Source of the DNA: Hippophae tibetana
Taxonomy: Eukaryota > Streptophyta > Magnoliopsida > Rosales > Elaeagnaceae
Assembly: GCA_037013495.1 (NCBI GenBank)
Contig: CM072810.1
Location: 103,258,898 to 103,322,897, forward strand
DNA length: 64,000 nt
Direction: 5' to 3'
Position numbers and translations under genes: made by a program
Notes under the pieces: generated by a model
The model's database searches: none
The model's input: only the letters and a program-made list of their open reading frames with translations
What the model was told of the DNA's origin: nothing
Part shown: piece by piece, positions 21,301 through 35,689 of the stretch
Layout: every line of letters begins with the position of its first letter
How positions within the stretch are numbered: position 1 is the stretch's first letter

Positions 21301-24300
21301 TTTTATCAACACAGCATCCCCTGATGCTGGAGTTGCATCAGAAATGGTCCCATTTGCAGATGATGGAGCTACTTCTAAAGCCATCGTGGGGCATGCCTTT
21401 GATGCCAGTGGCTTATCAATTTTTTTAGCACTTTGTCGGTCCTTCCGTGCATTGTTTATTACATATGTACTCCTGGAAAACCCATCAGGGTCCTTTATCT
21501 TATCATTGGAAGGCATTTCCAGTATATACATTTGGTTCTCTTCCTCATCCAATTCACCAAAAAAATCTTTGTAACTGTCCCCATTTTTCTTAAGATCCTT
21601 GCATGATTTGAAGTTTTCTGCATTGCTATTTGATGCAGAATTGTCCATACGAGTGTTTTTCTTTATTTTGGACCCAGAAGAACCAACCATTGAGATTTCT
21701 TTCGTTGATTCCACAGCCAGAGTACTGTGATGTCCCTTCATCTTATCTTTTCCCCCCAACAATGGGTGGTCACGTCCACGAGCTAACCTTGTATTCTCCT
21801 GTTCATGAGACACAGAATTTCCACTACCCTTGGATTTGGAAGAATCCATGACTTCGGCATCTAAAGCTTTCTTGTCCTTAATATGAAAGTCAGCTTTTAC
21901 CGAGTGATAAGCTTTCTGTCTTTTCTGTAGGCCCTCTTTATTAGAAGGAATGTTGTTACAACCTACTTTACTATCTTCCAAGTCTTTTCCAACTAAACCA
22001 ATCCTATGTTTTTCAACCCAGCCATCATCTTCGGTATAAGTTGACTCATTAGGTTGCTCTTCTAAATGATCAGAAATGACTTTATTTTTCAGAACGCCCT
22101 TATTGAATTCTCTATCTTTTGTCAAGTCACCGTAACTTGAATATGAATTGGACAAAATTGGAAGCTTTAAGGTTTTAGAAACAAGCTCCTCACAAGCTAA
22201 TGCATCGGTGTCTTTTTCCTTTATTGAGGCAGCCCTAGATCCATTCTGTGTATTTCCATTGCTTCCACTCTTTGATTCAGCTGAATGGTCATTTCTATCA
22301 ACTGATTTACTGTTCTTCTCTCCCAACACTTTCCCCCCATTCTTCACAGCATCAAAATCGTTGATTAAGAAGCCACAGCTTTCAAGGCCACCCCTTGAAA
22401 GAGGCATATACCTACCTCCTTTTTTGGCCTTTTCCTCTTCAACCAAGTGAATGAGATCATCAGAAAGAGGTGATAAGATTTTACCACCGTGCACAAGGAA
22501 GGATGTCATAGTCTGCTCAGATGCATCATTCGAAAAAAGAAAGGAAAGAAATAAAAGATCACCACAGGAACATTACGAACAGGAGAAGAAAAATATGAGA
22601 ATATTTCTAGCAGATGATTACCTGAAGAATACTTATTGGAGATTCATGAGATCTTCCTTCACTTTCTGAAGGGCTGTCATCCATTGAACAAGATGGTGAA
22701 TCATCAAGGCCAAGGCCACTGTAGATTGCTGCCTTTTTTTTATCTGACAAATTATCAGAACCCATTTTGATTCGGACCTTCAGTATTTTCTGCTCTGACA
22801 TGTTTGAAGTTTTTTTGGTATTAGAGTCAACTCTAGATGTCATTTTCCCAACTCGAGTTGTGAGCTTACTAACTTCCTGTTTTCCTGAATCATTCACCAA
22901 CGCTGCTTTTAAATCAGGGAGAGAACTGGAACTGGTAGAAGCAGGTCCATGTCCTACTGAGTGAGGTACAGTTACACTAACAGCAGAGTAACAGCGGCCA
23001 CCCTGATATTAGGAGGCAGAGTAACTTTGTCATTAGGGGGACGTAAAACTGCGATTTGGAAAATAACCAGATCACTGTAGTAGAATTAAATTATGCATAC
23101 TGTAAGCAGATTATTAAAGAAGTTAGCATCTCTCATACTGTTAAATTATTTTACCTCCAATGGCACATTGTTTGGAGACCTGGGAGTGTGTGACCAAACT
23201 GGAGAACGCTGATAGGTAGGTAAAAATGAACCATACCCGCCAAATTTTGGTCCTATTCAATGAGTTAACTTTTAAGTCATCCACAATAAAAAAGGAATAG
23301 ATAGGGATGCATCTCTCTTACATAAAAATTATAGATGTACCATATTTGAGTTTGAACTTACCCAAATTCTCTGCAGAAACCCCACCTTCAAAATCCTTTT
23401 GGAAGTGTCCCAGAACATCTTGAAGTTTCTCATCCTAATCAAAGTATATAAATTGCACAATGTGTCAAGATATATATGATCACAAGATGTAAGACATAAA
23501 AGAATGCAACCAATAAGTACTTCATAAATCTATACATAATTTTAGGTTGCTTAGCTGTTCAGAGTGCAAAACTTGACTCCTTAGAGCAGTCATCAGCTCA
23601 TTGCACTTCAAGACAATAACATTCAGATATAACCACGACAACCCCCGAAAAAATCTCTGAATTGAACCTTTGTCATTTATTGTTGATACATGGCTCAATT
23701 TCAAACTAAATAGAAAAAAAATCCAAGCACTGCAAACCTCTAAAGCTGTCAAAGCAAATCTTACTCTCTGACAAATACATTTCATAGAAAATAAAAATTC
23801 GAAGGGCAAGCCTCTATGGGAACAAGAAACAAATTAGCCTATGGAAGGTGAAGGCATCATTGAACATTATTTCATGCTGTGGTAACAGTAAGTGTATGTT
23901 TCCGGTTCCTACAAATGGATCATGATGATAAAAACCAACAAAATGCAGTTCAATTAATTAGCCGAAGTTACTCTTGTTGACCAAAAAAATAATAATTAGC
24001 AGAAGCTAACTTTCAACAACAATGTCCAAATTTCTTTCTGCTAAATTCAACCAATTCTCTTCAGTCATCTTTTTTCCCTCTCTGGATGAGTAACAATATG
24101 CATAAGTTTTTGGTCTTTAAAACTGCCAAAATCATAATGAAAGTTCTAATTTAAGCAATAACGGAGTTTGGATCTAATAAACTAAAACAAGTCCAAACAA
24201 AGAACTTAGCTTACAGAAACAAAATTCATGCCATGGACTAAACTCGATTGTATTATGTATAAGTTTCAATTTACCAAATTTTTAAACTTACAAGGTATGA

Positions 24301-24387
24301 GAGAGCAATATCAGGGTCGATGTTTGCATCGTAATCGTCCATATTCTGATAAGAACAAGCCTCGCCTTCTTCAAGCTCAATGTCCAT
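16261..24387 (-). CDS. CW-type zinc finger protein, 11 exons, 1640 residues
   Basis: A large nuclear plant protein with a CW zinc finger, a module that in other proteins reads methylated histone H3 lysine 4. Exons on the minus strand: 24387-24292, 23434-23362, 23252-23155, 23002-22622, 22512-21194, 21057-20615, 20529-18692, 18615-18458, 17901-17741, 17165-17005, 16455-16261. All junctions are GT-AG and keep frame; the sum is 4923 bases including the stop. The protein starts with acidic MDIELEEGE, has a conserved N-terminal KFGGYGSFLPTYQRSPVWS, and the CW domain at about residues 620-665: WVQCEKCQKWRVLP, then KWLC and, across an intron, GMNRC, giving the four zinc cysteines and the conserved tryptophans. 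Then comes about 600 residues of lysine/serine-rich low-complexity sequence and a conserved helical C-terminus (TFYFQAALKFLHGASLLE, FCAHEYEKRKDMAAVALAYK, VAPNHVIAARSQPSFVRLLN). Size fits the family (about 1500-1700). No lesion found. Target genes are not shown by sequence. Confidence 0.93.
18332..18371. repeat. (TG)9-G21 tract in CW-gene intron
   Basis: About nine TG repeats followed by 21 consecutive G on the plus strand, within the intron between exons 18458 and 17901. On the transcribed RNA it becomes a C run followed by CA repeats. Confidence 0.9.
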
Positions 24388-25240
24388 TTCTCTCCCACGA
24401 TCACAACTACCAAACCCTAGCCCCTATCCCTTTCCTCGCATCTCTACTACAGTCCACATAAATCATCCAAAGAAATACCCTTTCAATTACTCAATCCTTC
24501 CAAATGCCACCTCCAAACTCGAAACTTTCCCCTACCCATTCCGCAGAACCGAAAAACCTACCAAAAACCCATGTAGAAGTTGCCCCAAAATGGAAAACGC
24601 CGACCCGATCACAGGCCCAAAATCGATCACTCCATTCCAAATTCTATAACTCCCAATTGCAGGAAACGAACAAATAACAACAAAGTGTATCAATCCAACA
24701 ACTTCGATCTTCAAGAATTAGTGCTTTCTCGAACAGCCTTCGGTGACATTTCAATAGCTAGAATCAGTTTTAGCATAAACTGTAATTTTCTTATTTTTGT
24801 TGCATACAGCAGCCATTTATTTTTTCTTATTATTATTATTAATTGATTTATTTATTTTTTGTTCGTTCGGTTTTTATTTTATTTTAATCGTTAATATATC
24901 TCGTTTGCTTTAATCAACGTAGGAACACAATCGACTGTTAAAACCCGATGAGAAGAGTGCAAAGGAAAAAAATTCTATATACGTAACGTTTCGCTCAATG
25001 ACGTGCATATTGTTCGTATTTCATCTTTAGTCCTTCAACTTTCTTGTTTTTACTAAACGGGTCCGTGTGCAAGGTGAAGATTTTACGCAGAGATACCAAA
25101 TGGACTGGTAGAAGCTATTCAAACCGCAAAATTTGACTCGTGGGTAAATTGTTTTGACGTATTTACCCTTATGATTGTGCGGTTCAAGTGGAGGAAAAGT
25201 TGTTGGTTGGGTGGTCATTCTTGACTTTAGTAATATGAAC
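24388..25240. other. 5' leader and upstream region of the CW zinc-finger gene
   Basis: The first 300 bases are relatively GC-rich and probably hold the 5' UTR and core promoter of the minus-strand CW gene, then AT-rich sequence. No second divergent gene was recognised. No firm TATA box can be assigned. Confidence 0.4.
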
Positions 25241-28110
25241 ACAAAAAATCTAAACAGTCATGTAGGTAACCAAACTTTAACATGATTTAGGGATAGGTAC
25301 CTATTCACTTTTTTCTTTACATTTGGTATCCAAACTAATCTTGTCATTTAACTAACATTTTATGATTAATTAATAACACATTATCTAATTAATTTCTAAT
25401 TAAACAATTCTTACATGTTTTCACCTCTACCAACCCCTCTTATTCCAATAATGTTAGCATGCTATTGCAAAATTTAAAGCTACAACAAAAAAACATTAAA
25501 TTAAATTTACCTAACTCAGTATGCTTAACCAATTATTGAAAATCAATTAGAATTTGAACAACAAAACTTGTAGAAAATAATATGGCTCAGGCTACTAGTA
25601 TTACTCAAGAGGATACTAACGTTATCAAGCAAGCGAAGTAAATAACTACTAATTTAGATAATCAAGTAACGTGTACTAAGAAGTTATTTGAGTTTGTTAT
25701 TATGCTTGAAAGTCATACAAAGTGCATGTGTATACTTTAGTCATCAATATATTGTAAATGAATATAATGGAATTGTATAAAATAAATGAAGACATATAAA
25801 ATATAATTCGTTCAAGTTGATATTCAATAACATGCTTAGAACTTTTTTCTCAAAATTATCTATGTAATTTTTCTCTTTATCTCTTATTATTCTATTGATG
25901 TTCTTGCTGACAATCTTCATCAGTGTTCTTCATGAATGTTGCTTGCTTGTTTTCTAATTTAATTCTACTTGCTATTATGGTATCAAAACTATTAACTCGG
26001 TAAGCTTTCAATTCAATTCCATGGAGGAAACATCGAATATAAATGCAATCCCTAACCTACCTCAAGTTGTTAATCTAAGAGATAATCGACAAGAAACAAA
26101 TATAAGAATCTTAAATCAGGTTGATTTATAATTTTTTTTATTTTTCACGATATATTTGTTGTAATCAAACTTGATAACAAAAACTATAAAATATGGCAAC
26201 ATCAGATCCTTAAAATTTTGAGAAGTTTATAACTAGAGTCGTTTATTTTGAATGAATCTTGTGCTTAGTTTCTATCTTATGGGTCAATTAACATTGATTA
26301 TAAATTGTGAAAAAACAAGATGAAGTTATTGGTTGCTGGCTTATGTAAAGCATGACTAATGATTTGTTGAAACAAGTATCGTGATTTGATACTACAAGAA
26401 ATGTTTGGTTGAAACTTGAAAAATCATATGCATCTAAGTTAAGAGCAAAGGTAATACATGATAAAGAACTTCAAGGATTGAAGAAAGGAGAAATGTCACT
26501 TAGAGATTACATATTAAAAGTAAAATTGCTTACAGATGAGTTAAAAATTGCATAATGTAGTGTTAGTGAAGAAGAAAAGCTGATATTGTGCTTGGAGGTT
26601 TAGATGAAAGTTATAATAGTGTGTTTTCCACACTTACATAGAGGATGATGAATAAGAAAGTAACTATAGATAATGCAAAGGCTATACTGCAAAGTCATGC
26701 ATGTATACTTGAAAGAAAAAGAACTATTTTTGTATCACCTCTATCTTTTGTTAATGTGAGTCTTAAAAGTGGTATTATAATGCTTCAAAATGAAAACAAG
26801 TTATAGATAAGTATGAAAATAGTGGATTCTCTGATCAATTACAATAATCTATTAATCAACAATTTTTTTATGATCAAACTCAATCTAATCAAGATCAGAT
26901 ATATTATCCATAAGATGGAAGAGGAAAAGGTAGAGGATTTGATTATGGTATAGGAAATGGATGGGTGCAATGTCAGTTATGTGAAAAACTAGGACATGTA
27001 ATGTCTATTTACTAGTTTAGGTTTAACATAATCTATGTGCCTAATTCTCAAAAAAATAATATAACCTAGATAGACTGAAGTGTCTCCTCAACAATTTAAT
27101 GAAAGTGAAATTTCTCACCATGTCCTACCCAACCTATGTTGACATCTATATAAGTTATTATGATGCTCCACATTCATATCAACAGTCTACTAGTTATGCA
27201 TCTATACAATCTATATTGCCTTACAATACTATACACAGAACACATGCTCCTATGCCATTATATCAGCCTTATATGCCATCATGGTCACCTTTTTCTCCTT
27301 TAGTTATGCTAGTTTCACAACAAAATATTTTAGCTCCAGTGCAGTCCCATCATACCTCACAAGAGCCTTATTAGTACCTTGACTCTGGTGCTGGTGCTAG
27401 TCATCATGTGACTTCATATCCAAACAATTTTTCTATTTCTCAACCTTACAATAGAACTAAAAACTGATAGTAGGAAGTGATAAGGGACTTACTATAAAAA
27501 ATGTTGATTGTATTCAGTTTTCTACAAATTTAAAGAAGCTGATTATGAATAATATTTTTCATGTACCACTTATAGCGAAAACAAATTATTAAGTGTGCCA
27601 TATTTTGCTTAGGATAATCAAGTATATTTTGAATTTCATCATTTTTCTTATTATGTAAAGAATCTGGATAAGGGAGCTATCTTTCTCAAAGGAATATTAC
27701 ATGATGGTTTATACAAATTTGACTTGAATCTTTCCAGTAAACAAGTTTAGTAAGATATGAAGTTGAGTTAATTTCTTTCCTTTTCTATTAACATTACTAC
27801 TCATCTAACAAGTTTTATTTCTTCTATTTCCTTAGTATCCAAGGCTTCTACATGCCTCTTATAATGTTGTAAATAATGTATTATATCATTCTAATATACC
27901 ATTTTATGAAAATAAAGATGTTGCATATGATATTTACAATACATGTTAGGCTAGTGAAAATCATGAATTACCTTTTCATGTCAAGGAAAAACATGCATTT
28001 GAACCTTTGCACATATTCATTCTAATGTTTGGGTGTCTCCAGTTGTTTTATAAAATAGTTATACCTATTATATACACTTTATTGACGAGTTCTCGAGGCA
28101 TACACTTTAT
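25241..28110 (+). mobile_element. Decayed Copia fragment, first of two
   Basis: A plus-strand Copia remnant. A primer-binding-site-like TGGTATCAAAAC at about 25978 marks the end of an LTR whose start I cannot set. Downstream, with several stops, are gag pieces (LDNKNYKIWQHQIL near 26176; DEEKLI-like segment near 26565), a protease/pre-integrase stretch (KGLTIKNVDCIQFSTNLKKL near 27485; HDGLYKFD near 27700) and a start of integrase (YTHFIDEFSRHT-like near 28075). It breaks off at about 28.1 kb, where gag of a second element begins, so the second copy is either nested or joined by deletion. Confidence 0.75.
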
Positions 28111-28169
28111 TTTCATATGATATATGGAAGAGTCTTGGTTCTAACTTTGTCAATACCAGTAAAACTATA

Positions 28170-31100
28170 ATTGTGTAATGAAATTACAATTACAAACCTT
28201 GCACAAAGAGTCACTTTTTGTGAGTGATTACTTTGACAAGTTAAAAGGATTAACTGATGAATTAAGTGCTATTAATGATAAAGACTTGATTGTAACTATT
28301 TTTAGTGGTTTGAGGCCTCTATTAATAATAAGGCAAATAAGATTTCTCTTGAGGAAGTTAAGAGTAAGTTGTTATTCTATGAAAACTTATTACATAACAA
28401 GATAGAGTTAAGAAATTACAAATTTGTTAGGCTATTGTCACTGGTGTATCCACCAGTGCTAATAAAGTAAAAAGGTAATACAAGCAACTATTCCAATAGT
28501 TGGACTAACAATAACAACAAAAATTCTTCTTCTAATTGTGGTCGAGGAAGGTTCAATAATAGAGGGATAGGATGAGGTAGAAATGTTCAATATTAGTTAT
28601 GCTATAAACTTGATCATGTTGATTCACAATGCTATACACTTAAAAATCTCATTTCTGAAGGTAGAGGAGATAATTCTAATGGTGGATGTGGAAATTTTTT
28701 AGCTGCCTTTGTGGCCTCTTTTGGTTAGGATACATGTTTTAGTGAGATAATGGTGCTACTCATCATGTAACAAATGATGAAAGTACTCTCTCAAATCTTT
28801 CTAGCTACTTAGGATCTGATGGTGTACTTGTTAGAAATGGGGTAAAAATCCTATTTCTTTTATTGGTTCTACTATTGTTCCAAGAACAATTATGTTTTAC
28901 ATCTTAGACATTTTTTACATGCACTTGATATCTCAATCAAATTAATTTATGCACATAAGCTTTGTAAAGACAATATTGTGTTTATATAAATTCATGGTGA
29001 TTACTTCTTTGTTAAGGACATATGTATGAGGAAAGTGGTACTCAAAGGACCGATGGATAATGGACTTTACAAAGTTTTAGGAGCTATGCCAAAAATTGTT
29101 GTGCAAGTTGATCAGAGGATAGTTTTTCTTACTGCAAGTTCAGTTTGGCATGACAGATTGGGACATGCTTCTCAACAAATTGTAAATAAAGTTCTTAGCA
29201 ATTGTGGAATGAAAGTGACTTCTAAACTATCTAGTTCACCTATTTGTACAATATGTACTCTAGCTAAGTCACATAATTTGCCTTTTGTTTCTACTCATGT
29301 AAAAAGAAAACAACATTTTGATATCTTATATTTTGAATTGTAGGGACTAACTCATATTCATGGTACAAATAGTGAGAGATACTTCATGCTGATTATTGAT
29401 GATTTTTCTCATTACTAATGGATATTTTTCTTGCAATCTAGAGATCAAGTATTGTCTATTTTTATGAAATTTAAGGCTATGGTGAAATGTCAATTTAGTT
29501 CACATATCAAACAATTCCAAAGCAATAGTACAATTGAGTTTAAGTCATTGGCTTGTTTACTTGAGTCGTGTAGTATTAATGATTTACTTACTTGTTCTCA
29601 TTCTTCTGCATAAAATAGTATGATTGAATGTAAGCATCCTCGTGTGGTTAACACTGGGTTGAATTTTCTTTTAAAATCCGAAGTTCTTACTTCCTATTGG
29701 CTTTATGACTTTAGGTCTGTTGTGTACACTTTAAATCTTCTTCCTTCTAAAGTCTTGCAGTTATGTTCACCTTATGAATTTCTATATATGAAAATACCTT
29801 ATTACACTTTTCTTAAAATGTTTAGGTGTTTTTGTTTTCCTTGTTTACGTCCATGTGCAAAGAATAAACTTCAAGCACATTCTATTGTATGTACTTCTTT
29901 AGGATGTGCCTCAAAACAATGTGATTATGTTTATTTGATACGACAATCAAGAAATTATTGGTAAACAAGCATGTTGTTTTCTTTGAAAATGAATTTCCTT
30001 TTGTAAGTCATTATGAGTTGTCTATTTCATCTCATTTTTCTCAATCTAATTCCTTTATTCATATACCTTAGTGGTTGCCTTTGTCTTCTAGTGTGTGTCA
30101 TGGTGTGTTTGATTCTATAGGTACCATTGTTCAACCTTCTTAGTATATTTTAATGTCTAGTTCCCATCAATTCTCCACTTTTACACCTAGTCTCCCAACT
30201 TACCAATTGTCTCATAATGTTGAACATGTGCATCCAGTAGATTCCTTATCTTATAGTGGTGTACTTATGGTACCAACTAGTCCTTTTTCGTCTACCATTG
30301 AACTTGTTTCTTTCACAGGTTCACCATTGGAGTCTTTATTTGTACCAGCCTATAGTTCACCTATTTTGGTGTCTAAACCTATTTTTTCTTCCTGTCATTC
30401 ATAAGAGGTTGTTTCTTTGAATGTTCCTTCTACTTTTCCTGAGATTTCTCTTGAGGTGGTATTACCTCTCTTAGCTTTCACTTCTAATATTTATCTCATG
30501 CTTAATAGAGCTAAAACTAGTCATTCTAAGCTTAAAGTGTTAAAAGCACAAGTGTCTCTTTTAAAAGCTCCTAAAAAATTCAGTGAAGCTTGTTTGTTTT
30601 TTGAATGGAAAGAGGCCATGAAAGTTAAACATGATGCTTTGGTAAAAAAATGGCACTTGGATTTTGGTGGGTTCTCCACCTGATGCCAAAATCTCAGGAA
30701 ATTTTTGGGTATACAAAACTAAAGAGAAGGTAGATGAGACTTTGGAGAAATACAAGGCACATCTTGTAGCTAAAGGGTTTTTGCAGACCTTGGATTGGAT
30801 TTTATTGAGATTTTTAGTCCAACAATGAAGATTACTTTTGTGAGAACCATTTTATCCATTGCTTTGTTTTTTGGGTGTTATATATGTCTACTTGATATCA
30901 ATAATTCTTTTTTGAATGGAGATTTAGAGAAAGCTTTCTACAAGCTCATTGGGCTTGGTTTTTGAAATTACAACAATGTTTTCTTGCTTGGAGTTTTATT
31001 AACACCAAGAGTGATACAAGTCTTTTTGTTAGAAGAATAACTGATTCGTCATGTTTATGTATGTTGATGATGTTATTTTTACATAATTAGATCAATCTCA

Positions 31101-31745
31101 ATTGAAACAATTTGTTACTCGATTGCATAATAATTTTTCTTTAAAGGATTTAGGGCCTTTGAAATTTTTTTCTTAGTGTTGCAATCCTATATACAACAAT
31201 TAGGTTACATCTCAATTAGTCTAAATATGCTAATGAGCTTTTGTTTAAAGCTGGTTTACAATCTTATAAATCTTTCTCTTTACTTACGAAGTCAGGTTTA
31301 GTTCTTAGCAAAGTTTATGGTGTGCCAATTTTAGATCTTACATTGTATCATATTTTGGTTGGTGTTTTGCAATATTGTGTGATCCCTCATCTTGATATTA
31401 TGTTTGTCATGAGCAAATTTTTTTTAATTCCTTAATCAACTTGGTGAAATTCATTTTGTTGCTTATAAGCATGTGTTGAGATATCTTAAAGGATCTGCTT
31501 CATCATGTCTCATGCTTTTCAAACCTCAGAGTTTGGATTTAATTGGTTACACTGATTCAAATTGTGCCTCATGTTCTAATGATCATCATAATGTTTGTGT
31601 CTATTGTATATTTTTTGGTGGCAATTTTATTTCTTAGCAATCTTTGAAGCAAAATGTTGTTTCACATTCGTCAATTGAGATTGGATATTGCTCACTCGTA
31701 AGAGAAGTAGCAAAGGTGTCATAGACTACATCTTTGTTGAGAGTT
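28170..31745 (+). mobile_element. Decayed Copia fragment, second of two
   Basis: Second plus-strand Copia remnant, from mid-gag to RNase H. In order: gag with SDYFDKLKGLTDELSAINDK near 28219; a zinc-knuckle remnant near 28602 (CYKLDHVDSQCY); protease start DNGATHHVT near 28747; GAG-pre-integrase WHDRLGHASQQIVNK near 29149 with the CTICTLAKSH segment; integrase and its C-terminal extension to about 30.6 kb; reverse transcriptase pieces near 30.7-31.2 kb (YVDD region as MYVDDVIF-like at about 31058); RNase H with QNVVSHSSIE near 31660. Stops and frameshifts throughout; inactive. No LTRs recognised. Confidence 0.82.
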
Positions 31746-31749
31746 GGGC

Positions 31750-34700
31750 GTCAAAGTGGGTAAATTTTGAGCATTCCTTTTTAACCGCTCTACATATCTT
31801 CTCATCTTACTTTATTTAGCCCTATATGTATCCAAGTATTGATTGACCATCAATCGTGAGTCGTTGTGAAACACAATAATATTCGCTTCTAGATTTTTTG
31901 AAGTCATGACACTAAATATAGCTGCCTCATATTATGTGATGTTGTTGGTTACTTGAAAATCCATCCTTATAGAATATTATAAACAATTTATATCATGATC
32001 TACTATGACTACTCCATGTTACTTTAAAATGAGCACCATTCATAAATACCTACCCTATGGAAGCTTCTTTTAGACCCATGACATATACTTCATCCAACTC
32101 TTCATCATTCGTAACTTTAGGAGAGTTACTAAACTCAGTGACAAAGTTTTCTAAGGCTTGAGCTTTTATGGAAGTCCTAGGCATATACTTGATATCATAT
32201 TCTACTAACTTAATTGCAATATGCACCAATATCCTTGAAACTTCTTCTTTGCCAACACATTCTTTAGTAGATGTGAGGTAAATATTATTACTACGTGTGA
32301 GCTGAAGTAATGTTAAAGTTTTTACATTGCCATTTTTAAAGTAAAAGACAACTTGTTGATTGTTGAGTATCTTCATTGGGCATGGGTTAAGATCTGGTTG
32401 ATGTAGTAGACATGGTATTGAACTTTATTTCTTTCTATTAGGAGTACAACACTATGTGTTTGAGGGGTAACATCCAAGTACAAATATAGCATTTCTCCTG
32501 GGGTAAGGCTCATCGAAACATGAGGTATGCTCAAGTATTGTTTGATCCCCTGGAAGGCTCTATCATAATCTTCATTGAAAAAGACTGATACATTCTTTCT
32601 TAATAATGGTAGGCATTTATCGATACATTTGGAAATGAATCTGTTGAGTGCCACAATTCTTCCATTTAGTTACTAGATTCCTTACAAGTCACTTGGAGGT
32701 TTCATGTCAACTAAAGCTTTATCTTGTTTGGATTGGCTTGATCCCCTAGGTAGAAATAAGATATCCAAGGAATTTATTAAGGTAACACAAAAAGCGCATT
32801 TTTTAAGATTAAGTCTTATGACATACCTTCGGATAGCACCAAATACTTATCCCAAGTTTTTGACATGGTCTACAAGTTATGTTAAATTAATCACCATGTC
32901 ATCCACATATGCTTCCATATTCCTTCCTAGTTGATCAGTGAACATTCTATTGACCAAACTTTGAGAAGTAGTATTGGTATTCTTTAAACCAAAAGGTATT
33001 CGAGTGTAATAGAAAGTACCTTGTGTTAGTAATAAATGATGTTTTTTTCTTCATCTTTTTGACACATTCTAATATAATGATAACCAAAATATGCATAAAG
33101 GAAACTCATTAAACTGAATTTGATGGTGGCGTCAACTAGTTGATCAATACTTGGCAACAAAAAACAATCTTTTGAGCATGCATCATTTATGTCAGTGAAA
33201 GCCACACATATATGAGGTGAACCATAAGCGTTCTTTACTAACACTATATTAGATAACCATGTTGGACAATCTTCATTTCTTTAAGTGTAACAATTTGAGC
33301 CTTAATCACCTCATTTTTTTCTCTTGAGAATTTTCTTTTCTTATGCTTGACAAGTTTAGCCTTGGGATCAACATTTAATCTATGAGTTATGATCCTAAGG
33401 TCAATTCCAAGCATATCTCCTGATTTCCTCACAAAGACATCAGAGTTAATTTTTAAGAAACGTAACATTTATTCTCTAACCTCTACTGTTAGGTTAGTGC
33501 TCAACTTTAAAGATTGGTCTTTCCCTTCATTGCCAACTCATACATCCTTAACTCCATTTGAATCAACTAACCTTACTAAACACTTCCCTTTGAGTCATTT
33601 TTGGGGTAGGTTATATGTAATTGCTACTTTGGAACCACCTCATTTATTTTACCATTGTAACAAATTTTAGCTTTCTCTTGATCACCTCTTATCTCTCTTA
33701 TGCCTTTCTTGATTGAGTATTTTATGACTTATGAAAGGTCGATGGGACAACCTTTATCTTGTGTATTCATGGTTTCCTTAGAATTGCATTGTAGTGAGCT
33801 GGAACATCAATTATCACAAAATTAGTCATGATAATTGATCTGATTATCATGATTGGCAACACTATAGTTCCAACAGTGTATGTGGTACTACTATCGAACC
33901 CAACTAAGGGTAACTTATTCTTTATGATGTCGCTATTTTTTTTAACCCTAATGCTTTCATTGTAGTGAAAAGAGGTGACCCACTGAACTCTCAATGTTAA
34001 TTAAGATTCTAAAAACATTGCATGACCCCACCCAAAAAGTGACTACCAGAGGATTTTCATGAGGGGTTGAAGTCTAGTCATTGTTAGTGAAGGTGATTGG
34101 AACAGAGGGTGAACCTCTATGCAAATTATAAACATGAGGAGCCTCACAAACTTCTTGAGCATATTTCTTGCAAGCATTATTTAGAGGCCTCATGAAGCCA
34201 AGGTCCTCCATAGATGGTATGAATGATCTTCACATTATCGTCACTGCATAGTTCTACCATATTAATAGGTATGATAGGAAATCTCAAAGTTTCTTGTGGG
34301 GGATGACGATCTGCTCTTTTATTATCATTTCCCACACAATCACTTAGATACCTTCTGAACAACAAATCTTCTATTTCCTTCTTCAAGTGCCTACAATCTT
34401 ATGTTTCGTGCCTTATATCTTCGTGAAAAGTGCACCATTTAGACGTGTCTCTTAAGGGTGCTCTCATTTTTTATAGCCATCTAAAATTTTGTTCATTCTT
34501 CATCCTTAAGATAGCTTGAGCTAAGCTTACTCTTAAAGGTGGATCTATAAAAGGTGACAGAGATCTACCCCAAGGTCCAAGATTTCTTAACCATTGACCT
34601 CCCCCTTTATGATTTGGGGGCAAAACACTTGTTTTTGTTAGTGACCACTTTATCTTGGATCACTTTGTTCGGACTTATCCTTCTTTTTTCTTTTTTCGAT

Positions 34701-35680
34701 GCATCTTCCAAGAATGCCTTATTCTTTCTGTTAATTTTTAGCTCTTTTTCAATATTAATAAGCTTTTTGGCTTCTCCATAAGCCTCATCTATTATATATG
34801 GCACAATCTTGGTCAATTCAGCAAACATATATGAATTTCTCAATAAGCATTGTCTGAATAATTCTATTGCTATAGAACTTATATTGTTCGCGATCTCCAA
34901 CTTTTCTTCTCTAAACCTTTTCATGAATTATTCTATTAACTCATCACTTCCTTGAGTGATAGAGAAAAGATGATGAGATTCCTCATGTGTTTATTATTGA
35001 CGTAGTTGATGATGAACAACTTGGTGAATTAAGAGAAGGAATTTATAGTCTGAGGTGCAAAGTTATTGAACCGTGCACCATCACTTAGGGTAGCTTCTCT
35101 TTTGTCTCAAGTGAGACTTATAGGAGCCATGACTATCTTGAAATAAAAGACATGAGTCATAGGGTTCATTCCTTGGTAATCAGGACACTAAGGTGCACTA
35201 AATTTGGTGGATGACTCATTATTATCTAAATAATCAGAGAAAGGGAAAACGCAAAGCTGCTCACAATCTCTATTGGCATCATCTTGTCTTAACTGAATTG
35301 GCTATGCCTCAACCCCATCATTGCATTGCTAGACATCTTCCACTATATTTTAAACTCTCGTAGGTTCATTTCTTCTTGGAATTAGTTCAATTTTCTCAAC
35401 CAACTCGTTGGCTTAGCCTAGCAGTGGAACTACATCTACTCGGGCATGCAATATTCTATTTTCTTGTCTCATTTCCTTGAGTTCTCTTTTAAGCTCGAAA
35501 AATTACTATACCAATTCTTATTGAGGGTCAACCTCATTTAGTAAAATGGTTTATGGTTAAGTTCGACCTTCTTCATGTGTCAATATTGATGCAAGGTTAT
35601 CCTATAGAACCATTTCATTAGCTAGTCTTAACCTTTTCTCAACTTGAGTTCCAACCATGGTAGATGTAATTGGTAAGAGC
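31750..35680 (-). mobile_element. Decayed Ty3/Gypsy element, Tat-like pol
   Basis: Minus-strand Gypsy remnant meeting the Copia fragment head-on near 31.75 kb. From right to left on the window: gag start near 35658 (MVGTQVEKRLRLANE), gag core near 34900-34600 and 34380-34180; protease region near 33990-33770 (ending FVIIDVPAHYNAILR); reverse transcriptase from 33468 (GIDLRIITHRLNVDPKAK) through 33240 (CVAFTDINDACSKDCFLLPS, the palm region of the domain); then RNase H with FQGIKQYLS near 32560 and PGEMLYLYLDVT near 32490. The wording resembles the Tat/Retand-type plant Gypsy pol. Several stops; the RT catalytic box is degraded. Confidence 0.85.
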
Positions 35681-35689
35681 GCGAAGTAA

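Noticed and set aside
19163-22450. Plus-strand open frames of 70-117 codons across the CW gene
   Set aside because: All are antisense shadows of the long CW-gene exons, which themselves show consistent splicing and family similarity.
26641-26720. Chance that the 25-28 kb region is a host gene with KH or retroviral-like capsid
   Set aside because: The protease, pre-integrase and primer-binding features identify it as Copia, and it has many stops.
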